Below, piece by piece: positions 1 to 8,801 of a DNA stretch of 64,000 nucleotides. Origin of the DNA: Proteinivorax hydrogeniformans (GTDB taxonomy: Bacteria; Bacillota; Proteinivoracia; Proteinivoracales; Proteinivoracaceae); contig NZ_CP159485.1 of NCBI RefSeq assembly GCF_040515995.1, positions 1,488,001 to 1,552,000 of the forward strand, in the 5' to 3' direction. The translations under genes were made by a program, and so were the position numbers. The first letter of the stretch is position 1, and each line of letters starts with the position of its first letter. Under the pieces are notes generated by a model, which worked only from the letters and a program-made list of their open reading frames with translations, was not told where the DNA came from and did no database searches.

Positions 1-841
1 TAGCATAATGAGTAGGGTTAGTAATAACTACATCTGCTTTTGGCACGTCTTGCATCATTCTATTCATAGCCATAGATCTTTGTTGTTCCTTAATACGTCC
101 TTTGACCTGAGGATCACCTTCTACTTGCTTGTGTTCATCTTTTATTTCTTGCTTGCTCATTTTGAGGTTCTTCTCAAACTCAAACCACTGGGCTATATAA
201 TCCAAAATAGCTATTAGTATCATCGCAGAACCTGAAAACAAGGCAATCTTAGTTACAGTGCTGCCTATTTTAGATACACCTACTAGAAAATCCATCTCCC
301 ATAATAAGTATATTTCATCAAAAAAACTATTTAAAAGTACATAAACTATCGAACCTATAAACCCAACTTTCAAAAGCGATTTTACTAGTTGAATTATCGC
401 TTTTTTCGAAAATATTTTCTTGGCACCTTCTATTGGGTTAAGCCTTGATAGCTTCACCTTTAGAGGTTCACCAGTTAACAGAAAGCCAACTTGCAGATAG
501 TTAACCAATATACCAATAATTACAATAGCAACCCCAATAGGTGCAAAAATAATTAATCCTTCAACTATCATCCTTACAATTATCTGATAAACATAAATAG
601 GTTCAAAAGTAGTGTTAAAATACTCTGTCATACTAAACTTCATAAAACCTATCATTCGTTCAAACATAACCGGTGTCCAAAAGTGTAATGTGCTAAAAGC
701 AACTATCAATATAAAAGCTGAACTAACTTCAGGACTCTTTAACACCTGACCTTTTTTTCTAGCATCCTTTCTCTTTTTAGGAGTTGCTTTTTCAGTTTTT
801 TCCTGGGAGAAAAGTTGCAAGTTAAACCTTAAATTATTCAT
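1..841 (-). CDS. flhB: Flagellar export-gate/switch protein FlhB (3' end beyond window)
   Basis: FlhB is the substrate-specificity switch of the flagellar type III export gate. It starts at the ATG at 841 and runs off the left edge after 280 codons, so the C-terminal part is missing. The N-terminus has the basic, Lys-rich stretch EKTEKATPKKRKDARKKGQ typical of FlhB, followed by four hydrophobic segments. The last visible residues contain the NPTH autocleavage motif, the site where FlhB cuts itself. Its start is 3 bases past the fliR stop, so it is cotranscribed with the operon; flhA and flhF would be expected next, outside the window. Confidence 0.96.
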   Translation of the reverse strand, partial: MNNLRFNLQLFSQEKTEKATPKKRKDARKKGQVLKSPEVSSAFILIVAFSTLHFWTPVMFERMIGFMKFSMTEYFNTTFEPIYVYQIIVRMIVEGLIIFAPIGVAIVIIGILVNYLQVGFLLTGEPLKVKLSRLNPIEGAKKIFSKKAIIQLVKSLLKVGFIGSIVYVLLNSFFDEIYLLWEMDFLVGVSKIGSTVTKIALFSGSAMILIAILDYIAQWFEFEKNLKMSKQEIKDEHKQVEGDPQVKGRIKEQQRSMAMNRMMQDVPKADVVITNPTHYA

Positions 842-844
842 ACT

Positions 845-1624
845 TTAACCGCCTAAAATATATAAAAATTGAGTGATATTTTCTAGCAGGTTAGTAAATA
901 AATTAGCAACAACATTTATATAAAAAGGGAATACTAAAATTAAAGCTAAAAAACCCACTATAATTTTCAATGGAATACCTACAACGAAAACATTAATCTG
1001 CGGGACCGTTCTTGCAACCATTCCCAACCCTATATTTACACAAAATAATGTACCGATAATTGGAAGTCCAACCTGAAGACCAGTCCAAAACATTCCGGTA
1101 AATAAATTAAATATAAAAGGATATAATCCTTCAACAAACTCTACCTGACCTAATGGCATAACTTCTATGCTCTTAAAAAGACCGGCAATTAACATATGAT
1201 GACCGTCTATATGTAAAAATAGTAGGAGAGCTAATGTATATTTAAAGTTTCCAACTAAAGGTATTTGGTTACCATACTGAGGGTCTATTACATTTGCAAG
1301 TCCAAGCCCCATTTGCACATCTATAAACTGCCCTGCAAACTGTAAAGAAGAAAAAATTAAAATACTTATATAACCAATGATTAAACCGATTAGAAGTTCT
1401 TTTGTGGCCAGTAGAAATAATGCAATTCCTGCTTCTTCTAGGGATATCCCTGCATTTTGGCCTGGTAACATAATAATACTACAAAAAAAAGCAAAACCTA
1501 CCTTTAAAATAGTAGGAGTATTTCTTGCTCCAAAAATTGGGGTTCCCAAAAATAGGCCGCTGAACCTAACGAGAAGCAACAGAAAAGTAATAAACCTTTC
1601 ATCAATAAGTTGTAAAATCTCCAT
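845..1624 (-). CDS. fliR: Flagellar biosynthesis protein FliR
   Basis: FliR is an integral membrane component of the FliPQR export-gate core through which rod, hook and filament subunits leave the cytoplasm. The 259-residue protein is almost entirely hydrophobic, with about six membrane segments, and has the usual FliR length. The conserved LGLANVIDPQ region is visible near the middle. It sits in the standard order fliP-fliQ-fliR-flhB, with 2 bases between it and fliQ. Confidence 0.96.
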   Translation of the reverse strand: MEILQLIDERFITFLLLLVRFSGLFLGTPIFGARNTPTILKVGFAFFCSIIMLPGQNAGISLEEAGIALFLLATKELLIGLIIGYISILIFSSLQFAGQFIDVQMGLGLANVIDPQYGNQIPLVGNFKYTLALLLFLHIDGHHMLIAGLFKSIEVMPLGQVEFVEGLYPFIFNLFTGMFWTGLQVGLPIIGTLFCVNIGLGMVARTVPQINVFVVGIPLKIIVGFLALILVFPFYINVVANLFTNLLENITQFLYILGG

Positions 1625-1626
1625 AT

Positions 1627-1899
1627 TTACTGCCCCACAATGGTTGGAATTGTACTAAACATTTCAACTGCATACTCTACTAGAAGGTTTAACATCCATG
1701 GCCCAAATATCAAGATAGCCATAAGGACTGCTACTATTTTAGGTATAAATGCAAGAGTTTGCTCCTGTATTTGGGTGGTAGCTTGAAAAATACTTACAGT
1801 TAAGCCGACAAGCAAAGCTAAACCTAGCATAGGAGCTGCTACAAGTAAAATCATGATAAGTGCTTCGCGACCTAAATCAATAACTAACTCTGGTCCCAA
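1627..1899 (-). CDS. fliQ: Flagellar biosynthesis protein FliQ
   Basis: FliQ is a two-helix membrane subunit of the flagellar type III export gate. The 90-residue length is normal. Two hydrophobic hairpin segments flank the family-typical TQIQEQTLAFIPK stretch. It follows fliP by 14 bases and precedes fliR by 2, as in other Firmicutes, so it should be translated from the long flagellar transcript. Confidence 0.96.
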   Translation of the reverse strand: MGPELVIDLGREALIMILLVAAPMLGLALLVGLTVSIFQATTQIQEQTLAFIPKIVAVLMAILIFGPWMLNLLVEYAVEMFSTIPTIVGQ

Positions 1900-1913
1900 T
1901 TATTTCAACTCCT

Positions 1914-2672
1914 TTAAAAACTATGAAGTAAAGAATTTATAACAAGATTCCACCCATCAGCTAAAACAAATAGTAAAACTTTAAAAGGCAGAGAAATCAT
2001 AACTGGAGGTAGCATCATCATCCCCATTGACATAAGAGTGCTTGCAACCACCATATCTATTACTAAAAATGGAATATATATGATAAACCCTATAGTGAAA
2101 GCAGTTTTTAATTCGCTTATAGCAAAAGCGGGGACTAGGATGTACGTCGGTACTTCACTGGGTTCACTTACTTCCTCGATCTCAGAAAAATTTATAAATA
2201 GAGCTATTTCTTTTTCTCCAGTTTGATCAAACATAAATTGACGTATTGGGTCCATTGCTGTTTCTAAAGCTTCATCCTGCTCCATTTCCCCTTCTAAATA
2301 CGGCTGTAAAGCACTTTCGTTAACCTCACCCCAAACTGGCGCCATTACAAAAAAAGTTAAAAATAACGCTAACCCTACTAAAACCTGATTAGGTGGCATT
2401 TGCTGAGTTGCCAATCCATTTCTTACGAAGGACAAAACAATTACTGTTCTTGTAAAGGATGTCATTAAGATTAGAATTGCTGGTGCTAGTGACAGGATAG
2501 TTAAGAGGAAAAGAATTTGTAAAGAAGTAGAAAAGTCCTCCGGTCCCTCCGACTCCCCTACATCCACTGAAATTGAAGGAAAAGCATAAGCAGTTTGCGG
2601 TTGAAAACCCATATTAAAGATCAGAAGTGTAACGGCCAATATTACAATTAATAAAATTTGCTTTTTATTCAT
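1914..2672 (-). CDS. fliP: Flagellar biosynthesis protein FliP
   Basis: FliP forms, with FliR and FliQ, the entry portal of the flagellar export apparatus. This 252-residue protein starts with a hydrophobic signal-like segment (about residues 5-30), as FliP proteins do. It then has a membrane segment with the family-typical TSFTRTVIVLSFVRN motif, an acidic periplasmic loop, and C-terminal membrane segments ending in MMMLPPVMISLPFK. The start lies 7 bases downstream of the fliO stop. Confidence 0.97.
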   Translation of the reverse strand: MNKKQILLIVILAVTLLIFNMGFQPQTAYAFPSISVDVGESEGPEDFSTSLQILFLLTILSLAPAILILMTSFTRTVIVLSFVRNGLATQQMPPNQVLVGLALFLTFFVMAPVWGEVNESALQPYLEGEMEQDEALETAMDPIRQFMFDQTGEKEIALFINFSEIEEVSEPSEVPTYILVPAFAISELKTAFTIGFIIYIPFLVIDMVVASTLMSMGMMMLPPVMISLPFKVLLFVLADGWNLVINSLLHSF

Positions 2673-2679
2673 CTTCCCC

Positions 2680-3054
2680 TTACTCTCCCTTAGAATCGGA
2701 TTTAAACTTGTTTAATTGTTGTATCAAATTATCAGCAAAGCTATCCCCAACACTAGAAGATTGTAACGGAGAGCTGATTTCCTCAATAAGGTCTACTTCA
2801 TCAGGATCATTTATCTCCTTTAACAGGTTTACAGAATCTCCGATGCCGATTAGATAATACTTCGAAACAACCCTGACTAAATATAAACCTTTATTAGGAC
2901 CTATAGATAAACTGTCCACAACCTCCATGGTATTGTTAGAAGTAACAGACATTTTTTTATTTAATAACTTAATTAGAGCTATAGCTCCAATCACCAAAAC
3001 ACAAAGTATAACCATAACTAAAAATATTTCACCAATGTAGGCCCAACGACTCAT
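2680..3054 (-). CDS. fliO: Flagellar assembly protein FliO (FliZ of Bacillus)
   Basis: FliO helps FliP assemble into the export gate. The 124-residue protein has one N-terminal membrane helix (about residues 8-30) followed by a small soluble domain containing the typical VVDSLSIGPNKGLYLVRV segment. This low-conservation family is recognised by that segment and by its position directly before fliP. The tail is polar and probably disordered. Confidence 0.88.
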   Translation of the reverse strand: MSRWAYIGEIFLVMVILCVLVIGAIALIKLLNKKMSVTSNNTMEVVDSLSIGPNKGLYLVRVVSKYYLIGIGDSVNLLKEINDPDEVDLIEEISSPLQSSSVGDSFADNLIQQLNKFKSDSKGE

Positions 3055-3063
3055 AGTTACCCC

Positions 3064-3426
3064 CTAGCTTAAAGCCTTTTGTATTGCTTCTAACACTCTA
3101 TCCCCTTGGAAGGGTTTTACAATGAAGTCTTTAGCACCATTTTGTATAGCTTCAATGACCATAGCTTGTTGCCCCATTGCAGAACACATAACGATACGTG
3201 CCCCATCATCCATTTTTTTTATTTCTTGTAAAGCTTGAACGCCATCCATCTCTGGCATAGTGATATCCATGGTAACCAAATCCGGTGATAATTCTTGGTA
3301 TTTTTCAACTGCCTCTTTACCATTAGCTGCCTCTCCTATAACTTCAAATCCATTCTTTGTTAAAATATCTTTGATCATCATCCTCATAAAAGCTGCATCG
3401 TCAACAATAAGAACTGTTTTACTCAT
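3064..3426 (-). CDS. cheY: Chemotaxis response regulator CheY
   Basis: CheY is the single-domain response regulator that, once phosphorylated by CheA, binds the flagellar switch and changes rotation. The 120 residues are one receiver domain: acidic pair D9-D10, phospho-acceptor D54 in VTMDITMPEMDG, S82 at the switch position, and K104 in VKPF. It lies between fliO and fliY, its usual place in Firmicutes flagellar operons. FliM and FliY, upstream in the same transcript, both carry N-terminal CheY-binding-type peptides. Confidence 0.95.
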   Translation of the reverse strand: MSKTVLIVDDAAFMRMMIKDILTKNGFEVIGEAANGKEAVEKYQELSPDLVTMDITMPEMDGVQALQEIKKMDDGARIVMCSAMGQQAMVIEAIQNGAKDFIVKPFQGDRVLEAIQKALS

Positions 3427-3450
3427 TTTTACATACCTCCGTATAATTAA

Positions 3451-4590
3451 TTATTGTAATTTTTTAACCCTTTCCATAGGGGTTATTATATTTGTTACCC
3501 TAACGCCAAAGTTTTCGTTTATGACAACAACCTCGCCTGTGGCAATTACTTTTCCATTAGCTAATATATCTACATCTTCGCCTGCCATTTTTTCAAGTTC
3601 AATAATTGAACCCGCTCCAAAAGAGAGAATGTCTTTGATTTTCTTTTTAGTTCTTCCTAGCTCAACTGTAACTTCCAACGGAACATCCATAATTAAATCT
3701 ATATTTTGTGCCTCATTAGAGCTAGTTTGCGGTTCTAAGTCACTAAAATCTACTTTTTGGTAATCAACTGTCTTTTGCTCTCTTTGGCTGACAGATGTTG
3801 GAGAGGAATAAGCTTCCTTTTTAGAACTCATAGTGTTATCAACCTCCTCTTTTTTAGGCTCTTCACTATTTTTAGGGCTTTCTGACCCTTTGTCATCTAA
3901 ATCATTATCGGTTAGGACTTCATCACTTTCTGCCATGCCCGGTGATATGTTGCCAATTAAGTCTTTAAAAAATTCAATAGGAATTAACTGCATAATTACA
4001 CTGTCTATTAAATCGCCAATAACCATTCTAAAAGCTACTTTTACAACCTTATCTTCTGATGAGAGGGCGCCGTTAATATTTTGTTCGGCGAGGTCTACTT
4101 TTTGAGTTGAAGGTGGTGAGATGTTAATTGTTTTTCCAAACATTGTTGACATAGAGGTTGCCGAACCACCCATCATTTGATTCATAGCTTCAGAGACAGC
4201 ACTAAGCTCCATTTCTGAGATTTGGTCATTTATATCTCTGCCGTCTCCTCCTAACATTAGGTTTGCGATGATGGCTGCATCTTTTTGATCTATAACAAGA
4301 ACATTAACTCCCTCTAGCCCCTCGGTATAGTTAACTTCTACTATAATGCAAGGTTTTGGATGTTCTTCAGCAATTTGTTGCTTTGTAGTTAACTCAACGT
4401 ATGGTGTGGTTATTTGAACCTTTTGATTTATCAAAGATGACAAACTAGTAGCTGCAGCGCCAAGAGAGATATTTCCTATTTCTCCTATTGCATCTCTTTC
4501 CCAGGCCTCGATTTCAATTGTTCCTTTTTCTTCTTTATTATTGGAGGATAATAGTGCGTCAATTTCTTCTTGCGATAGTACATCACTCAT
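3451..4590 (-). CDS. fliY: Flagellar switch protein FliY (CheC-type phosphatase plus FliN domain)
   Basis: FliY is the Firmicutes version of FliN: a C-ring subunit that also dephosphorylates CheY-P. The N-terminus MSDVLSQEEIDALLSS is a CheY-binding peptide like that of FliM. Residues of about 25-215 form a CheC-like domain with two E-x-x-N active-site signatures (EIGN and EAMN). An acidic, Lys- and Ser-rich linker of roughly 70 residues follows, and the C-terminal 80 residues are a FliN/SpoA surface-presentation domain. The 379-residue length matches FliY. It overlaps the fliM end by 8 bases, suggesting coupled translation. Confidence 0.95.
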   Translation of the reverse strand: MSDVLSQEEIDALLSSNNKEEKGTIEIEAWERDAIGEIGNISLGAAATSLSSLINQKVQITTPYVELTTKQQIAEEHPKPCIIVEVNYTEGLEGVNVLVIDQKDAAIIANLMLGGDGRDINDQISEMELSAVSEAMNQMMGGSATSMSTMFGKTINISPPSTQKVDLAEQNINGALSSEDKVVKVAFRMVIGDLIDSVIMQLIPIEFFKDLIGNISPGMAESDEVLTDNDLDDKGSESPKNSEEPKKEEVDNTMSSKKEAYSSPTSVSQREQKTVDYQKVDFSDLEPQTSSNEAQNIDLIMDVPLEVTVELGRTKKKIKDILSFGAGSIIELEKMAGEDVDILANGKVIATGEVVVINENFGVRVTNIITPMERVKKLQ

Positions 4591-5578
4591 TAAGTTCCAA
4601 CTCCTCTCCTTCGACTATTTCTGTAACTTGAACAGCCAATCTATTTTTTTGTTTGCCTGGTTTTGCTTTATACTTTTCTTCTCCCTTAACCAATATAGAG
4701 ATGGGATCTGTAACAGATTTATTTAAAGTAATAACATCACCTTCATGCAACCCAATAAAATCACTGACGGTAATTTCCGTTGAACCTAATTCTGCTATAA
4801 CCTCTAAGCTAGTTTGACTTAGTTTATTAGAAATTTCACCTTTGTTTTCTGTACTAAAATTGTTTGACTGTGAAAACCAATATCTAGAGCTTAGCTTGTC
4901 AACAAGATTTTCTAGTGAAATATACGGCAGACATAAGTTTAAAAAACCCTCGTTTTCACCGATTATAACTTTTAAAGCGATTACTACTACAGTTTCATTG
5001 GGAGAAACTATCTGTAGAAATTGAGGGTTGGTTTCAACTTTTTTGGTTTTAGGCTGCAAATCACAAACGTTAGCCCAGGCGTCACTTAGTGATTTTAAAA
5101 TATGATCTGTAGTCCTTCTCATAACCCTTTGCTCAATTTCAGTAAGAGCCCTTCCTTCCTTTAGCGTTTCACCGGCCCCTCCCATTAATCTATCTATGAT
5201 AGAAAAAGTTATGGTGGGGTTTATCTCCATTAAGGCCTGTCCTTCAGTGGCTCCAATTTCAAATAAGTCAATAACTGTAGGATTTGGAACAGAGCGAATA
5301 AATTCCTCATATGTAGCCTGGTCCACAGAAGCTACAGATACATTAACAACCGATCTTAAATTAGCAGACAGGTAAGAAGTTATAAGGCGAGCAAAGTTTT
5401 CGTGAATCATTTGAAGTGTTCTAGTTTGATCCTTTGAGAATTTATCTGGTCTTCTAAAATCATAAACTTTAACTTTTTCATCTTTTTCTTGTTGTTTAGC
5501 TTCCTCTGCATCAATCTCTCCAGTAGATAAAGCAGATAAAAGCGAATCTATTTCTGACTGTGAAAGTATCTCAGACAC
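4583..5578 (-). CDS. fliM: Flagellar motor switch protein FliM
   Basis: FliM is the central C-ring protein that receives CheY-P and passes the signal to FliG. At 331 residues it has normal length, with the N-terminal CheY-binding peptide MSEILSQSEIDSLLSAL, a middle CheC-like fold with the conserved IDRLMGGAG motif, and a C-terminal SpoA domain. Its stop overlaps the fliY start by 8 bases, so the two switch subunits are probably translationally coupled. Confidence 0.97.
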   Translation of the reverse strand: MSEILSQSEIDSLLSALSTGEIDAEEAKQQEKDEKVKVYDFRRPDKFSKDQTRTLQMIHENFARLITSYLSANLRSVVNVSVASVDQATYEEFIRSVPNPTVIDLFEIGATEGQALMEINPTITFSIIDRLMGGAGETLKEGRALTEIEQRVMRRTTDHILKSLSDAWANVCDLQPKTKKVETNPQFLQIVSPNETVVVIALKVIIGENEGFLNLCLPYISLENLVDKLSSRYWFSQSNNFSTENKGEISNKLSQTSLEVIAELGSTEITVSDFIGLHEGDVITLNKSVTDPISILVKGEEKYKAKPGKQKNRLAVQVTEIVEGEELELNE

Positions 5579-5595
5579 TAGCTCACCTCCTTAGT

Positions 5596-6033
5596 CTACT
5601 GAACTATAAAGCTTTCAAAGTAGATATTTTTTACTTCACCAGAGATAAAAATTTCAATTCCCTTTGAAATTTCATTTTTTAACTCCTGCTCCCAATTCTC
5701 TGAACTAAGAGCTTCTGTTTTATGCGAGCGGATTATAGTATTTATTCTATCACGAATTTGGACACTATGCTCATTAACTTCCTCAATATAGTCCTCATCT
5801 ATTTCTATAAATATGCCCGTCCGGACGTGTCTATTAGAGTCAGCTAGGTCTGTAATAAATTCACCTAAGTCTACCAGTTCGCCAGCGACAGCTACATCAT
5901 CGACACCATTGGCGTCAGGTGGTGCTATATGCCATCTAGCTACAATATAAGCTATAGACGCTGCCAGCACTATCAAAATCAGGCCAACTATGACTAAAAA
6001 ACTTATACTTATCATTGTGTTTTCTTTTTCCAT
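5596..6033 (-). CDS. fliL: Flagellar basal-body-associated protein FliL
   Basis: FliL surrounds the MotAB stator and supports its function. The 145-residue protein has one N-terminal membrane helix (about residues 6-28) and an extracytoplasmic domain with the typical LVDLGEFITDLAD stretch near the start. It lies between motB and fliM, which fits a stator-associated role. Confidence 0.92.
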   Translation of the reverse strand: MEKENTMISISFLVIVGLILIVLAASIAYIVARWHIAPPDANGVDDVAVAGELVDLGEFITDLADSNRHVRTGIFIEIDEDYIEEVNEHSVQIRDRINTIIRSHKTEALSSENWEQELKNEISKGIEIFISGEVKNIYFESFIVQ

Positions 6034-6048
6034 ACTTTTATCGCTCCT

Positions 6049-6768
6049 TTACTGTGCCTCACTTTTCAGTATAACAACATTTACTCTTCTGTTTTTTTGT
6101 CTTCCTCTTTCAGTTTCATTAGTCGCTATTGGGTTGTACTCTCCGTAGCCAGTTGCACTTAATCTATGTGGCTTTATATCATTAGTTTGTTTTAAGTACC
6201 TAACTACAGATATAGCCCTCGAGGAAGACAGTTCCCAGTTTGACGGAAACTGTGCTGAGTTCATTGGCACATCGTCGGTATGACCCTCTACTGTAATAAG
6301 GTTGTCAACCTCAGATAAAATTTCTCCTATGTTTTCCAAAACATCATAGGATTCTTCCCTTAACTCTGCACTGCCGGAATCGAAAAGTGTGGCATTATCA
6401 AAAGTAATCTCGATACCAATCGGAGTATATCCAATAGCCACCTCTTCCTCTAAGCCGTGCTGTTTTACCAGCTCTTCGATTTCTTCAAACACATCCCTCA
6501 GCTCATCTTCTTCCTCATCTCCTTCTGCATCAGGAGGCAATAGATTATCTAAGTCATCAGCGGGATCAACAATCTTTCCACCATCTAAAACCCCTGAGAA
6601 AGACTGATTTAAAGACTGGACGAGCTGCTCAAATTTCTGAGCATCTATCGTTGAAAAAGAGTAAAGCATTACGAACATGCACAAAACTAAGGTGATTACA
6701 TCACTGTAGGTTAGTAGCCAATTTTGTTGGCCTTTTGACGACTCTTCATGACGCCTACGCCGCCTCAT
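6049..6768 (-). CDS. motB: Flagellar stator protein MotB
   Basis: MotB anchors the stator to peptidoglycan and carries the ion-binding Asp. The single membrane helix contains that Asp in LLTYSDVITLVL, and the C-terminal half is an OmpA-like domain with the EGHTDDVP peptidoglycan-binding motif and NRRVNV. I prefer the ATG at 6768 because it has GGAG upstream and gives the family-typical basic N-terminus MRRRRRHEES. In-frame ATGs at 6783 and 6792 are possible and would lengthen the overlap with motA. Ion choice, proton or sodium, cannot be decided from the sequence here. Confidence 0.95.
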   Translation of the reverse strand: MRRRRRHEESSKGQQNWLLTYSDVITLVLCMFVMLYSFSTIDAQKFEQLVQSLNQSFSGVLDGGKIVDPADDLDNLLPPDAEGDEEEDELRDVFEEIEELVKQHGLEEEVAIGYTPIGIEITFDNATLFDSGSAELREESYDVLENIGEILSEVDNLITVEGHTDDVPMNSAQFPSNWELSSSRAISVVRYLKQTNDIKPHRLSATGYGEYNPIATNETERGRQKNRRVNVVILKSEAQ

Positions 6769-7552
6769 CGTCTTCAGCTCCATCGCCTTCATTGTTTAAA
6801 CTTTCCCTTTCACCAGGGGCTAGAAATGCTTTTAACTTCTCTTCGACAATTCTTGGGTTTTCCCCAGCTTGTATAGAAAGCAGTCCTTCTACAACTACCT
6901 CTTTTAAACGAATTTCCTCTTCACTTTTAACTTTAAGTTTTCCTGATATCGGTATAAACACTAAGTTCGCTAATAAAACCCCATAAAATGTAGTAATAAG
7001 TGCAGTAGCTAGCCCAGGTCCTATGGCATCAGGATTATCCAGTCTTTCAAGCATACTAATTAGTCCAACAAGTGTACCTGCCATACCAAAGGCAGGAGAA
7101 AAAGTTCCCATTGTTTCAAAAATTCCTCTTCCTGCTCTATGTCTATCTTCTAAAAAAGTAAGTTCAGTTTCTAAAATATTTCTAACTAATTCAGGATCGG
7201 TACCGTCTACTACTAACTGCACTCCCTTTTTTAGAAAGTTATCATCAACTTCATTTAAATCGTCTTCCAAAGAAAGTAATCCTTCCCTTCTAGCCTTATC
7301 AGCAAACGAGACAATAAGTTTTATAACTCCACTAGAAGACATGCTTTGCCTAGTAAAAGCAATTTTAATAGTTTTTATTATTAGCTTTAATTGACTTAAA
7401 GGATAACTTACTGCCGTAGCAGCTAATGTACCTCCTAGCACTATCAAAATTCCATCTATACTTATAAAAGCCTCTAACGATCCTTGTAAAAAAATTGCAG
7501 TAATAAAAAGTACAAACCCTATAATAATACCTATTATTGTAGTTAAATCCAT
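6755..7552 (-). CDS. motA: Flagellar stator protein MotA
   Basis: MotA forms with MotB the ion-driven stator that turns FliG. The 265-residue protein has four membrane segments, the family-typical AGTLVGLISML stretch in the third, and a cytoplasmic loop whose charged residues contact FliG. It overlaps the start of motB. motAB are inserted in the long flagellar operon between flbD and fliL; in Bacillus subtilis motAB form a separate operon. Confidence 0.95.
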   Translation of the reverse strand: MDLTTIIGIIIGFVLFITAIFLQGSLEAFISIDGILIVLGGTLAATAVSYPLSQLKLIIKTIKIAFTRQSMSSSGVIKLIVSFADKARREGLLSLEDDLNEVDDNFLKKGVQLVVDGTDPELVRNILETELTFLEDRHRAGRGIFETMGTFSPAFGMAGTLVGLISMLERLDNPDAIGPGLATALITTFYGVLLANLVFIPISGKLKVKSEEEIRLKEVVVEGLLSIQAGENPRIVEEKLKAFLAPGERESLNNEGDGAEDDEAA

Positions 7553-7555
7553 ATC

Positions 7556-7777
7556 TTACACCTCGCCCTCTTTTTTAATTATTGGAAATTTTACCAAGTC
7601 ATGGATCTTATTTTGGTAAACGATAATTTTTTCTACAATTTCTTCAGGCGATTCTTTAATTACAATCTTCCGCCCTGTTATAAAGGTAATGACAGTGTCG
7701 GGAGTACTTTCCATAAACTCTATTAGGTTGTTATTTATATATGTACTTTTGTTGTTCAGTCTGGTCACTTCTATCAT
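7556..7777 (-). CDS. flbD: Flagellar protein FlbD/SwrD
   Basis: This 73-residue protein of the FlbD (SwrD) family starts with the typical MIEVTRLNNKS and continues with a TVITFITGRKIVIKES motif. In B. subtilis the homologue increases flagellar power, acting on stator torque. It is placed directly before motA, which fits that role. It has no signal peptide or membrane segment. Confidence 0.9.
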   Translation of the reverse strand: MIEVTRLNNKSTYINNNLIEFMESTPDTVITFITGRKIVIKESPEEIVEKIIVYQNKIHDLVKFPIIKKEGEV

Positions 7778-7798
7778 TAAGATTTCCCACCTTTGTTA

Positions 7799-7819
7799 CC
7801 CCTCCCAAAAAGGGAGGGG
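7799..7819 (-). other. Perfect 8-bp stem-loop inside the flagellar operon
   Basis: CCCCTCCC at 7799-7806 and GGGAGGGG at 7812-7819 form a perfect, very GC-rich stem with an A5/T5 loop, in the 48-base gap between the hook-type gene and flbD. In the transcript it is not followed by a U-run, so it is not a typical terminator. An RNA-processing or stability element is possible. Confidence 0.55.
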
Positions 7820-7825
7820 GTCTGT

Positions 7826-8728
7826 CTATCGTTTAAGGTTAACTAGCTCATTAAGTAATTCATCAGAAGTTGTTATAATCCTAGAGTTAGCCTGAAACCC
7901 TCTTTGAGTAATAATCATATCGGTAAATTCCTGCGAAAGGTCAACGTTTGACATTTCGATTGCTCCTGACATAACAGTCCCAAGGTTGCCCTCACCTGGT
8001 ATGCCAAAGTTTGCTTCACCAGAGTTAGCTGAAGTGGTGAATAGATTGTCACCGGTGCGCAATAACCCTCCTGGGTTGTTGAAGTAAGCTAAACCCACTC
8101 TACCTAAAGGATTTATAGTTCCATCAGGCTCTATTTCAACAACCTGTCCATCCTGGGCTATATCAAACATAACATTTCTTTCCTCATCAGCAGGAAGAAA
8201 CTCAGTTATGTTTATGGGACTTAAGTTTTCAATGTCATTATCGTCAAATGCATCATCATCAATTTGACGTATTCCGTCATCGTCTCCGTCTATACCGGCA
8301 CCCAAAACATAGTAACCATTAGTAGCAGATACTAGGTTTCCTTCTTCATCAATTTCAAAGTTGCCAGCTCTTGTATAAAAGACCTCGTCTGGGTTCCCAT
8401 CGTCATCTAGTGTTCCAACCATAAAGTAGCCATCTCCATCAACCATCAGATCAGTAGTTTTTCCAGTTACCTGACTTGCCCCTTGTTCATGATTGATAGC
8501 GATATTTGCAATATCCATACCAAGGCCAACTTGCATCGGGTTTACTCCACCCCTTGTATCCATTGGAGCTGAAGCCCCTTGAATAGTCTGGCTATAAATA
8601 TCCTTAAAATTAACATCACTCGTCTTATATGCCATGGTATTAACGTTTGCAATGTTATTACCAACCACATCCATTCTTACTTGGTGATTTCTTAAACCAC
8701 TAACTCCTGAGTACATCGATCTTAACAT
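7826..8728 (-). CDS. flgE: Flagellar hook/distal-rod protein, FlgE/FlgG family
   Basis: This axial protein begins with the rod/hook N-terminal signature MLRSMYSGVSGLRNHQVRMD and VGNNIANVNT. It has the family motif DLMVDGDGYFMV and ends in the heptad-like C-terminal helix with SNVDLSQEFTDMI. At 300 residues it is shorter than most hook proteins and a little longer than FlgG. Its position after fliK and flgD matches the B. subtilis hook gene, once named flgE and now flgG. I call it the hook protein but cannot exclude distal-rod FlgG. The central region is rich in Asp and Glu. Confidence 0.88.
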   Translation of the reverse strand: MLRSMYSGVSGLRNHQVRMDVVGNNIANVNTMAYKTSDVNFKDIYSQTIQGASAPMDTRGGVNPMQVGLGMDIANIAINHEQGASQVTGKTTDLMVDGDGYFMVGTLDDDGNPDEVFYTRAGNFEIDEEGNLVSATNGYYVLGAGIDGDDDGIRQIDDDAFDDNDIENLSPINITEFLPADEERNVMFDIAQDGQVVEIEPDGTINPLGRVGLAYFNNPGGLLRTGDNLFTTSANSGEANFGIPGEGNLGTVMSGAIEMSNVDLSQEFTDMIITQRGFQANSRIITTSDELLNELVNLKR

Positions 8729-8801
8729 TAAAAAACCTCCCTTTTCTTATGCCGCAAGCGCTTCTATCGTTCCACGCTCAAGCTTCCTCATAGAGGTCCA
8801 G

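Noticed and set aside
3260-3763. Plus-strand frame of 167 codons over cheY and fliY.
   Set aside because: It is antisense to two well-supported genes, has a low-complexity Ser/Ile-rich product and no ribosome site.
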